Source of the DNA: Voacanga thouarsii
Taxonomy: Eukaryota > Streptophyta > Magnoliopsida > Gentianales > Apocynaceae
Direction of reading: 5' to 3'
Assembly: GCA_026120185.1 (NCBI GenBank)
Contig: JANUWF010001281.1
Location: forward strand, 3,328,501-3,392,500
Length of the DNA: 64,000 nt
Positions 37,364 through 48,032 of this stretch are shown in pieces. The notes beneath the pieces were generated by a model. It was not told the origin of the DNA, did no database searches, and worked only from the letters and a program-made list of their open reading frames with translations. Made by a program: the position numbers and the translations under genes. The first letter of the stretch is position 1, and every line of letters starts with the position of its first letter.

Positions 37364-37679
37364 TCTAGGTGAGGAGTACCCGGGCCCACATAAGGGCAAC
37401 TGCTACTTTATTAGCTACATAGACTTTGTTGTATTTATATCTATGATCTTTATACATTGATACTTATTTCTGTAAACTATTTTTTTTTTTTTAGATACTT
37501 ACTATGTATTTATATTATACTTAGTTTCAGTATTTTAATTATATTTAGGTGTGCTTAGTTTTAGCTTTTTAAATTATTTTTGGGGTCACGAACACAGTTT
37601 TGAAATTTGTTTATGTGTTCGAGAATTGATTCACTAGGAGCTGATAATTTAAAATAAATGCAAAAATGGGAAAAATAAA
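37364..37679 (+). other. 3' flank of the CACTA transposase gene
   Basis: T-rich, non-coding; probably 3' UTR and terminator of the second transposase gene. A T-run is at 37480-37493. Confidence 0.5.
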
Positions 37680-39640
37680 AAAATCGCAAAATCCTCACAA
37701 TTTGCGATGATTTAGCTATAACCATCTAAATATGGCAAAAATCATTTCCAAAATCCCTTGCAATTTGCGACGATTTTGCAAGAGCCATCTAAATATGGCA
37801 AAAATCCTTGGCAAAATCCCTCATAAATTGCGAAGATTTTGCAAGAGCCACCATTCGGTTTAATATATCCCTCACAAAACCCTCACAAATTGTGACGATT
37901 TTGCGAGGACCATGACTTGGAGGAAAAAAACCCTTGCAAAATCCTCTCAAATTGCAACGATTTTGAGAGGGCAATGCTTTAGGGTCAACAAATCCCTCGC
38001 AAAACCCTCCCAAATTGTGACAATTTTGCTAGGGCCACGGGTTATTGTAAAAAAATCCCTTGCGAAACCCTTCAAAATTGTGACGACTTTGTGATGGGCA
38101 CATATTTGGGTAAAAAATCCCTCGCAAAACCCTCACAATATGCGACGATTTTGCTAAGGCCACAAGTCGGGGTCAAAAGTCCGTAGCAATTTCCAACGAT
38201 TTTGCAAGGGCCACGGTTTAGGGTGAAAAATTCCCTTACAAAACCCTCACAGATTACGATGATTTTGCAAGGGCCATAGGTTATGGTAAAAAATCCCTCG
38301 TAAAACCCTCACAATTTGCGATGATTTTACGAGGGCTACATCTTTGGGTTAAACAATCCCTTGCAAATCCCTTGAATTTTCAACAATTTCGCAAGGGCCA
38401 CGGGTTAGGGTCAAAAATGTCCTATGCAAAACCCCCACAATTTGCGACAATTTTGCGAGGGTCACAGTTTAGGGTGAAAATTTCCCATAAAAAAACCTTC
38501 GTAAATTGCGATGATTTTGCGAGTGTCACTTCTTGGGGAAAAAAATCCCTCGCAGAAACATTGCAAGTTGGGAAGATTTTGCGAGGGCAACGTTTTAGGG
38601 TCAACAAATCTCTTGTAAAACCCTTGCAAATTATGACGATTTTGCAATGGTCACGAGTTTTGGTAAAAAAAAATCCCTCTCAAAACCCTTCAAAATTGCG
38701 GCGATTTTGCAATGGCCATCTTTGGGTAAAAAATCCTAGCCATTTTTGGGTAAAAAATCCCTCGCAAAACCGTCACAATATGCGAGGGCCACGGTTTGGG
38801 ATGAAATATTCCCTCATAAAACCGTCGCAAATTGTGATGATTTTGCAAGGACCACAGGTTATGGTAAAATATCCCCCGCAAAATTCTCACAATTTGGACA
38901 ATTTTGCGAGGGCCACTTCTTTGGGTCAAACAATCCCTTGCAAACCCCTTGAATTTTCAACAATTTTGTAAAGGCCACCAGTTGGGGTCAAAATGTCCCT
39001 TGCAAAACCCTACAATTTGCAATGATTTTGCGAGGGCCACAGTTTGGGGTGAAAATTTCCCTTATAAAACCCTCACAAATTGCAACAATTTTGCGAGGGT
39101 CAATTTTTAGGGACAAAAAATCACTCGTAAAACCCTTGAATTTTTGACAATTTTGCAAGGGCCACGGGTTGGGGTCAAAATGTCCCTTGCAAAACCCCCG
39201 CAATTTGTGACGATTTTGCGAGGGCCACAATTTGGGGTGAAAAATTCCCACAAAAAACCCTCACAAATTGCAATGATTTTGCAAGGGTCACTTCTTAGGG
39301 ATAAAAATCCCTCGCAAAAATATTGCAAATTGCGATGATTTTGCGACGGCCATGTTTTGGAAACAAAAAATCCCTCTCAAAACCCTCGCAAGAGGGAAAA
39401 ATTCTTTAATGTACAAAAACCCTCACAAAATCGTCGCAATTTCTGAGGATTTTGTGATGGCCTTTTTTGCATTTTGTTGCAAAACCGTAGCAAATTTTCT
39501 ATCTAATCAATCTTTGACAGAAAATTACTCGTCGTTTTGCCCTCGCAAATCCGTCAAAAATTGCAATGGTTTTTTTCTTGCCATCACAAAAACCATCTCA
39601 ATGTGCGATGGTTTTTTCTAGTCATTGCAAATTGCAACCC
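37680..39640 (+). repeat. CACTA 3' subterminal tandem array (about 62-bp period)
   Basis: Roughly 25-30 degenerate units of the form AAAATCCCTCGCAAAACCCT, CACAATTTGCGACGATTTTG, CGAGGGCCACGGTTTAGGGT. Successive GGGCCAC anchors at 38207, 38270, 38334, 38393 and 38458 give spacings of 59-65 bp. It is more regular than the 5' field and lies mostly in one direction. All frames here on both strands (for example 38321-38971) are repeat artefacts. Confidence 0.9.
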
Positions 39641-39672
39641 CATTTTTTGGAACGGCAAAAACCAAAATTTCC

Positions 39673-40465
39673 TGTATTGCATACCCCTCTATGTAACGCT
39701 GTACATTTTTAGAGAAAGAGTGTACTAACGCCTCTCTAAATGACATCTATCATATTTAGACCTCTAGTCTAATGATCTATGACTTCCTAGAATATTTTCA
39801 TTTACCAAGGTAGCTACCCTAAAGTAAATATCCAAGTTATGTTTTCCAAAGCCCTGGATTATTAGATCATGCGAATAGTTTCAAGGGGTGATATAGCATA
39901 AAAGCTATGTTATATGAGTATGTCTTAACTAACTAGTCACATATACCAAACATACAAATATATTGGTCTTATGATAGAACCTAAACTATAGTATATTAAA
40001 GTATACGCTTCTAGCTTCGCCAGACCACTAAACTATACTCAAACCTTAGGGTATAAGTCCATATTGTAGTAGTAGTAGTTTGGGTTTCTGCCATTATAGT
40101 TCTTTTAGAAATCACTACTACAGGACTTGCTTTATGTATTCAAAGCACGCTTATGTTATGAAGTGAGAGGACTAGTCAGTGGCTAAAAGTAAGCCATTTC
40201 CCCACTCGGAATTCAAACATAATAATCTTATGATGATGTGATTCCCATTCTCATCATCCAGTTATCAACAACAGTTTATGTGTTAAGTAACTTATGATCC
40301 ATATATCATCATTCACATGGATCAATTACTTAACCATAATAGGTCTTTTCAGTGAAATCATGCACAAATTAAAATGAGAAAACACAAAAAATTTGTGATA
40401 ATAAAACTTTTATTAATTTAATCAAAATTACATCAGAAATATAATCTTAGTAGGCATACATTACA
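39673..40465 (-). mobile_element. Copia 3' LTR (793 bp), minus strand
   Basis: On the minus strand it starts TGTAATGTATGCCTAC after the PPT AAGTGGGAGATTGC and ends GGGGTATGCAATACA at 39673. Start and end are typical TG...CA. It lies directly downstream of a copia RNase H C-terminus on the same strand. Its outer edge abuts the decayed 3' end of the CACTA element. Confidence 0.65.
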
Positions 40466-40665
40466 GCAATCTCCCACTTGCACTTTAAGACTATGTAAGC
40501 CCATAGGTGCCTACCTCTATAGATTCTAAGTGTCTTTTAAAGACTCTCTCAGCCAAAAGCTTGGTGAATCGATCCTCTAGATTGTTTTTCGAGGTAATCT
40601 GTTCCACTATGACTTCCCATCTTTGAATAAATTCCCAAATCATGTAATACTTTATGAATGTTTTT
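40466..40665 (-). pseudogene. Copia RNase H C-terminus and PPT
   Basis: Two overlapping frames together show LHDLGIYS / IWEFIQRWEVIVEQITSKN, NLEDRFTKLLAERVFKRHLE and SIEVGTYGLT. These match the end of copia polyproteins, where V.EQITSANNLADPFTKPL and a HLESMGL end are usual. One frameshift separates the two parts. The PPT CAAGTGGGAGA follows. The upstream part is missing because a B-type LTR begins at about 40666. Confidence 0.75.
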
Positions 40666-42045
40666 TGTGTAGATAATATTATCAAGAAAGTCCACAATCA
40701 ACCAAGTTTTAATTAAAATGCTAATCACTAAAATCACATATACGGGCAAGTATACCCTTCATATAGTATAGGGAATAACAAGTATTAAATTTACGAGAAC
40801 TTAGGCTCCCACCTTACTTTACCAAAATCTTTATTGTTTAGCCAATAAATCAGTATTCTAATATACTAGAGAAAATGTTAAGTCACACAAGAAAAGTTAA
40901 AAGGATAATTAAGGAATGAGAACAAGGAGAAAAGACATGTAAATGGATAAAAATCCTTAAATACACAATAATGATTGATTAACTATTCTCTCAATTAATT
41001 ATTATCTTAGCATCATAAAGGATTAAAGTAGACCCACTTCGATTGCAATCCGTGGAATTACTATCTTTTAGTTAAATCAGTGAACATATTCTATCTCAAC
41101 CAATTTATCCAAAAGATGCATTAAAATCAATTCTCATACAAATCATTATATTCAAGGTGATTTAAAGCATGAAATTAGCCAATGACTCTATATATTCTAG
41201 CAAACATCAACTAATCTTTGATTACTCAAGTGCTTTTCATTTAACCCCTTTTGCAAGCAAGTTAGGAGAAAATAAATATGAAATTCATTAAATTATGACC
41301 ACTATCAACCTTTTTTGCAAGTGAGTCAACAAGAAGAATCAATTAATCAATTCCTTAATTAAAATAAGTAATCGAATACCAAGAACAATAATCAATTGAT
41401 CAAAGAACTAAAATTAATACAAAATCATAAACCTAAAAGAATGTCCTCTAAAGACAATTAGAACATTAATCTCAAATTATTAATAAATTACAAAGAAGTA
41501 AAAAAGAAACCACTTATAGACAAGTAAGCATTCTTCTTCTTCCTTAAAACCTTCTTGAGCAACCTCCTATTCTTCTTCAAGAATTTTCATTGATCCTCAT
41601 AAATTTTGGTGTTTCTATAGGAGATTTATAAAATATTACAATGGAAACTCATGAACTAGAACTCCCCTTGTACAATATTATTCTCTTGTATTTACAAGAG
41701 TTTAGGTTGTCAAAAAGTGCGTACAAGAGTCCTTTTCAGTGGTTGAAAGAGTTCTCAAAAGAATCTAATTGAAATTGCCAAAATTTGCTTGGAAAAGGAA
41801 ATCTGCCGCATGTGCATCTGAGCTGCAACCGGCGGTGCCTCTGTGTGAGCCGTGTTTTCCCAGTGAAGGACTGTCACTGGCCATGCTCTGTCACACACAC
41901 GATTATTGCCTTTTTTCTCCTCCAATTATGCATAAAAACATCAAAATGCTTTTCTAAAGGAAAAATATCAAATAGAAAGGAATATTACTAGTTATTTCAT
42001 CAAATGTATCACCAAAGAACCTAGTGAAATTAGCTTCCCATCACA
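40666..42045 (-). mobile_element. 3' LTR of a B-type non-autonomous element, minus strand
   Basis: On the minus strand it starts TGTGATGGGAAGC, preceded by the PPT GTGTGGGGGAA (42046-42056). It shares with LTR B on the left: AATAACTAG near the start, TATTTGATATTT, CTTGTCTATAAG, TTGTTCTTGGTATTCGATT, and the ending TTTTAATTAAAACTT. The lower border is approximate (…ATTATCTACACA). It has landed in or beside copia sequence. Non-coding. Confidence 0.6.
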
Positions 42046-44038
42046 TTCCCCCACACTTGAATCTTTACTTATCCTTAAGCAAAGAAGAATTAAGGCACTT
42101 AAGAAAATGGTTATGAACAAGTCAAATCAATTCATCAAATTTTTCCTTAGCAAATTCATCCATAGTAAAGTAATAATCTTCTTCCAACCTTAAAAATAAA
42201 CTCTTTATTCACTCAACCCTTTTCAAAATTTTGTAAACTCATGTATTAAATCAAACAATCCCAATGCCTTCAAAGTCATGTAAAACAAACTTATGTCTAG
42301 TAGAAGAAAATTATCCTACTCTTTAAGCAAAAACATAGATAACATAAGTCATACAAGTCAAGCCATTTAACGAATTCCAACATTATAAACACCAATTTAC
42401 ACATCTCAAGTTAGTGAAACAAGGAAACACTCCTCTCTTTTTTTTTTTTTTTTCAATGACTTAGAGAATTGACAATCTCAAGTGAATGGATTTCTCTTCA
42501 TGTGTTGTATGGACCCCCTTATAGTCATTATCATTTTTTCAGCATTTTTTTCATTTTCTTTCTTTTTTCTTTCTTTGCCTTCTTACCTTTGGGATAGTCT
42601 CGAGAGAGTGCACTAAACAATACTTGCTTCTTCTCTTTATATTAATCCCATTTTCAGCAAAATGTCTTCTTTCTTTCAAAGATAAAATCATTTCTTTTTT
42701 CAACTCAATTTTTTTTCATCTCACATAACAATGATTTTTTTTTCACTCATTGTTTTTCTATTTTCTCATATTCCTTATTTACAACTCAAAGTCAAGCAAA
42801 TTTTAAATCCATAATACAAGAATTGATCAACAACTCTTCCTATATTCATCACATCATCCATATTCAAACTCAAAGTATAAAATAAAATTCAATACCAAAT
42901 ACAACCAAGATAAACTTAAATTCTCAAGACTTAGCAAAATTCAACTTAATACACAAATTTACCTTTTAACCCAAAAAAAAAAAAATCCAACCATAATGAA
43001 TGACAAATCCATATCTAAAGTTAAAAATAAAATCACAACATTATTATAGTGAAATCAATTCCACTTAAAGCTCAAAAACTCCAAACTTTAAATTTTCAAC
43101 AAAAATATTTCAAAATTTTTCCAATGTAGCTTGATACTAAGAAAACACCAAGATAATTGATAAAAACTTGGACAAAGAATATCACCAAACCCCTCCTCCA
43201 CACTTAAACTGGAAAATGTTCTCATTGGCAAAAAATTAACACAAGAAAGCATCTCCAAAGGGACTAAAATGGGTGAAGGAGGTAGAAAGTTAAGCAATAC
43301 TCCCCAAGTGTAATAATGCTCCAATAAATATTAAAACATAGAGAGAAGAATAGAGTGGGTTCCAAGAAGACTTTATTCAATCCTATAAAAGAAAGCACAT
43401 AAAAAGAACAAAGAAAACAATAGGTAAAAAAATAAATAAATAAATAAAACACACCAAAAATAAAACACAAGAAAGACTAACAAAACTCCTATGAAAAAAA
43501 AAAAAAAAAAAAAAAAGATAAGGACTCACTCCTTCACACTTAAGCTGGAAAATATTTTCCTTATTACTAGGGGGTAAAAGACACTTAACGACTTAAACAA
43601 AATAAAACCCAAAACAAAGATAAAAACTCTTTCCCTTCATCATGCTTTCTCATCAAACTGTTGTAAAAGAAATAACAGCTTAAAGTAAAAGATAGGCATG
43701 ATGAATATAGAAAGAAGGAAGGTTTTTGAAAAAGGTAATGTTCATGAAAATAATTTTTCTCAACAAAGGAAACCACATAAATCTCATTCTCTAACATTCC
43801 TTTACATACAAAAAGGTTTTTTTCAACGTATGAGTGCACATGGTATCTAAAGAATACATCAATCTTAACATCACCAATTAACACTTCAAAAGATTTGCCA
43901 CATTAAAAATTCTCCTTTAAACTTAGTAAATAAGTTCTTAAAGATGGGATCAAGAAATCCTTACTTTTCAATGCATGGTCTACAAAAATTAAGTGACCTC
44001 CCTTTAGATAGGGTGAAGAGTAGAATTTGTCAACGGCT
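42046..44038 (-). mobile_element. Non-coding internal region of the B-type element
   Basis: About 2 kb of AT-rich DNA with no family-matching frame on either strand. It contains the PPT at the low end, long homopolymers (T-run 42438-42453, A-run 43495-43517), and two CACACTTAA(A/G)CTGGAAAAT copies at 43200 and 43538. The absence of pol suggests a LARD-like derivative that depends on proteins from elsewhere. The upper boundary with copia pol (near 44040) is inferred from loss of copia homology. Confidence 0.45.
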
Positions 44039-46070
44039 TCCAAGAACTTTTCAATACTGAGAAGGTAGTTGGCTTCACACAAGTCCTTCATGCTGAATTC
44101 ACTTACAGCTAAACTTTAGTCAATGAAAATGTCCCTACATCATTCTCAATGAGTAGAATGTTATCCACACAAAGCACAAGAAAAATTACATTATTGCCTT
44201 CTAGTTTTCTATGTGCATACGGTTTATCTTCATTTTGAATGAAACTATAAAACATTACAATCTCATCAAAACGAATGCTCTAAACTCTCGATACTTGTTT
44301 AAGTCCATAAATGGACTTCTTAAGCTTTCAAACTATATGTTACTGCCCTTTAGTAGTAAAACCCTCCGGTGGGGACATATAGATGTCTTCGCTATGATGC
44401 TCATTAAGAAAAGTCGTCTTGACATCCATTTACCATATCTCGCAGTCATAATAACATACGATAGCAAGGAGGATATGGATAAATTTAAACATAGCTACAG
44501 GGGAAAAGGTTTTCTCAAAATCGATTCCCTCATTTTGAGTATACCTTTTCGCCACAAGCTTAGTTTTTAAGGTTTTTACCTTCCTATCTGCACCTCCTTT
44601 CCTCATGTATACCCACTTACACTCAATAGGTTTTATTCCTTCAGATGAAGCTACAAGAACTCAAACTTGATTAAAGTATATAGACCCAATCTTGATTTTC
44701 ATTGCTTCACGCCAAAGGTTTGTATCGACATCAACAATAGTCTCTTCGTATCTAGTAGGATCTTGTTTTTGGTAGTCATTGACTAGGTAAAAAATCTTTC
44801 TAATTGATCTTTCTGGAACCCTAGAGATCCTCTCAGTATGACGAGGCTCCTTTTGAATAGGTTCCTAAGGCTGTACCTCTTCTTATTTCATAACTGGGTC
44901 AGAATAAGTTGATTTAGAAGATAACTTCTTCTTGAGTTCCAACCAAGTTAAACTTTCATGGATGTACTTTGATTATTCTCTAAGTATCTAGCATTAGCAC
45001 TTACCAGTACTTTCTACTCCTTATGATGATAAAAATAACTACCATTTGTTCCTTTCAGATACCCAATAAAGTAGCGTAATTCTGACCTTAGTTCTAACTT
45101 GTCTCCTTTTATTAGTTTATAAATTGGATAGCCCCATATCCTGAGATGGTTCAGACTCGGCTTATGCTCAGTCTACATCTCATAAGGTATCTTAGGTACT
45201 GATTTGGAAGGTACCAAGTTCATAATGTATGCCTCTCTTTCCTGGGCATATCCTCAAAATGAAACTAGAAGAGTAGCATGAGACATTATGCTTCATACCA
45301 TTTCCATTAACGTCATGTTCCTTCTCTCAGCTGCTCCAATTTTTTGAGGTGTACTCAGAGCAGAGAGTTTAGATACCATCCTATGATGTACCATGTAATC
45401 CTTGAATTTACTGAGGAGGTACTCTCCACCACAATTTCATCGTAAGGTTTTGATCAATTTACCTATTCAATGCTCCACTTTTGCCTTAAACTCTTTGAAC
45501 TTGTCAAATGAGTTAGACTTGCACCTCATCAAGTAAACATAATAACATCTTGTACAATCATCTATGAAAGTGATGAAGTACTTAGACATTCCTGTCATTG
45601 GTGTAGACAATAGACCACAAACATTAGTGTGAACAAAGTTCAATATCTCCTTGCCTCTATCTGTCATTTAGGTAAAATACCTTTTGGTTATCTTTTCCAT
45701 AAGAAAAGATTTATATTGATGCCAACTTTCCAATCTCAGCGAGCCTAAAGGCCCATCATAGATTAACCTTTGAATCCTAGTTATATTAATGTGAGCAAAC
45801 TTTATATGCCAAATATATGAGTCATTGATATTGATCTTTTTTTCTTAATTAAAGGTCCACTTTTGAGTGTTGTTTACTTGATGGTTTATAGGATTTATGA
45901 AGAATATGTTTCGATACATGTGCCTGCTACATAAAACTTAAAGTAGCTCATCAAACTTTAATCAAATATTTTTCCAATAGTACTAAACATCACGCAACGT
46001 TTACATAAGCCAAATTTGTAGCAATAACAGCCATTTCTATGAGTGAATTCATTTTCTAACTTTCAACACA
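44039..46070 (-). pseudogene. Copia pol: GAG-pre-integrase, integrase, RT start (decayed)
   Basis: Read from 46070 downward. First comes a GAG-pre-integrase remnant (HINITRIQRLIYDGPLGSL), then the integrase core (FVHTNVCGLLSTPMTGMSKY, FITFIDDCTRCYYVYLM, FDKFKEFKAKVEH). The integrase C-terminal part follows (LVPSKSVPKIPYEM, PSLNHLRIWGYPIYKL, ELRSELRYFIGY), then RT. In RT the catalytic YVDD box reads CVDNILLIEND, so the second Asp is lost. It is followed by MKDLCEANYLLSIEK, after which copia similarity ends at about 44040. Numerous stops are present. With 39673-40665 it may be one copia copy split by the B-type element, but the intervening RT portion is missing. Confidence 0.8.
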
Positions 46071-47775
46071 AAATTCTACTTTTATTCTAAAACAGAGGTA
46101 AAAAATCATTTACTTAATTAACTAAGAAAACTAGTCTATTTTTTAACAAAAACCCTTCATAATTTAAACCCTCCATATGTTAGGTGAATTACTATATATT
46201 TATCTCCCCAAGATTACCACAAAAAATGACTCAAATAACTTTTACACAAAGTCTCGGGTGAACAATAAATTTCCTTGCGCAGTTAACTTCAAAAATTCAT
46301 AACTCCCAAATTATAACTTATTTTTCAATGATTATTTTTCTGAAATTTTCAAAACATATTAAAATTTATACAGTACAAAAATCATAAGAAAATGGGCTTA
46401 CATTTAGCCCTCTATATAGTGGATTCTGTACAACTTAAACACATTCAACAACACACCATAATTTTCAATCACCAACCTCTTACAAACCCTCAAATAAGCT
46501 CCCAGCATACCCTAGATCCTATAAAGCATCATAAACAAGCCCCATGATCATGATTTGGCTTAAAGACAATAACACTTAAATCAAAATCCAACATTCCAAC
46601 AAGCACTCTATTTTCTTCAACTATCATCATGAAGCATAAAAGACACAAAAACTTCCCCAACCAAACAATATATCACACCACACACATAGGGCCTCATTTC
46701 CACAACATCAACACAATTTCATTTGATCAAATTTTCAGCATTCAAAGCATGAATTTTAGGAGCAAAAATATGAACATAATTTTCAACACACATAGGACCA
46801 TTCGTTCAGTTTGAGTAAAAATGCAACATGACAAGCTTCCATTCATAAAACATCAACTCTCCAGTCATTCTACATCTTCTTAGACTTCACTTACCAAGTC
46901 CCAAGTAGAAATCACACAAATAAATCCTCCGAGACATCATTTTTGAAATACTGGCAGCATATACAAATTTTCTGATTTTAGCTATGTTAAGGGGTTAAAA
47001 ATGATTTCTTAGCATAAAAGACTTTATTTCTCACATCACAAAACACACCCTAACATAAATATAACAGTTTTCATCATATATATCCACATATATTGCATAA
47101 AATAAGAAAAACATCAAGTTGTCCAACAAGGACATTTTCGAACACAAGAATGAGAAAATGAAAGGGAAGATGACAATGTTACCTCACTTTTCAGCTCAAG
47201 AACTTTAGAGAAATTGTTTCTTCAACCTCCAAGGAGTGATGCTAGCTTGAGAGAAAAGGATTGCATGGCCAAGAGTGAGTGTATGAGCTTGAATTCTTGC
47301 TTGAGTGTGAGTTATCCAGGCTGCCGGTAGCTTGGTAGCAATGGAGTGAAGCTTCTCTTCTAGAGAGAAGTTGGAGAAAATTTTTAGAGAGAGAGGGAGG
47401 GGGTTGATCAATTACGGTGGAGAAATGAGAGAAAAAATGGTTCTATGTCAGGATTTTGGGGATCTAAGAGTTGAAACAAAGTCATATGAATTCACTCTAA
47501 ATTTAATGACTAAGATTAAGGGTATTTTGTTGGATTGAAATGATTCATAGGTCTTGGATGTAGGTTTTGGGTCAAATGATGAGATTGGGTCAAATTGTCA
47601 AAATTGGATTTGACTTGAGATTTGACCAAGACATTTAATTAGCAAATAAGGTCAAACTCCCTCTTAAAATTAAATTCACTTAAGAGCGCATTTTTCACAA
47701 AAAGAGGTTCATTGCTACAATATCATTTGAAATAAGACACAACATTTAATTTGACTAAGTTGTCTACTAAACATA

Positions 47776-47816
<41 letters not shown>

Positions 47817-48032
47817 ATACATAATTCTTTATGTGTAAATCACCTTCTATGAACCAAACAAATAATTAACTTAATACACTTACTTTTTCCAAAAGAATTC
47901 TCATATGAAGCACGTAAAATAAACACACATAAAGCACATAAAATAAACACACATAATGTATTTAATTTATAAAGCTGGATTAATTCAATTCAATAGCTAG
48001 TTCTCTAACTCTCTATTTAATAGGGTGTTACA
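46071..48032 (-). mobile_element. Gypsy-type LTR, antisense, left border unclear
   Basis: The right edge is TAGGGTGTTACA at 48032; on the minus strand this is an LTR start TGTAACACCCTATT. The sequence is non-coding. It has the composition of the other LTRs (agag-rich around 47370-47400, GGATTGAAATGATTC) and an AT microsatellite. I see no matching other end; the copia remnant begins near 46070. It abuts an Athila-like pol fragment on its right, so it or a rearrangement truncated that element. Confidence 0.5.
47779..47813 (+). repeat. (AT)n microsatellite
   Basis: About 17 AT units, inside the antisense LTR. Confidence 0.9.

Larger units (their letters stand above)
12553..39672 (+). mobile_element. 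CACTA (En/Spm) DNA transposon, interrupted by a retrotransposon
   Basis: The element starts with the diagnostic CACTA terminus (CACTATAAGAAAATG). It has long subterminal arrays of GCAAAACCCTCGCAA-type motifs at both ends (12690-14220 and 37680-39640). Between them lie a TNP2-class transposase and a second transposase gene in the same direction, which is standard autonomous CACTA organisation. Without the 14-kb insertion at 23289-37267 it would be about 13 kb. The 3' TIR is not clearly preserved: the best candidate is TTTTTTCTAGTC ending at 39623. Subterminal-like motifs continue to about 39655, and a copia LTR starts at 39673. Both transposase genes are broken, so the copy cannot be autonomous now. 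Confidence 0.85.

Noticed and set aside
39612..39626. CACTA 3' TIR with 3-bp TSD
   Set aside because: TTTTTTCTAGTC is two or more changes from the expected CTTATAGTG, the flanking ATT does not match the 5' TAT, and subterminal-like sequence continues beyond it.
37680..39640. CRISPR-like regular repeats
   Set aside because: Units are degenerate throughout with no unique spacers, the setting is a plant CACTA element, and the repeats match the 5' subterminal motifs.
43088..43884. Hydrophobic minus-strand frames resembling membrane proteins
   Set aside because: They are Phe/Leu/Ser-rich because of A- and T-rich homopolymer DNA in the non-coding part of the B-type element; no family motif is seen.
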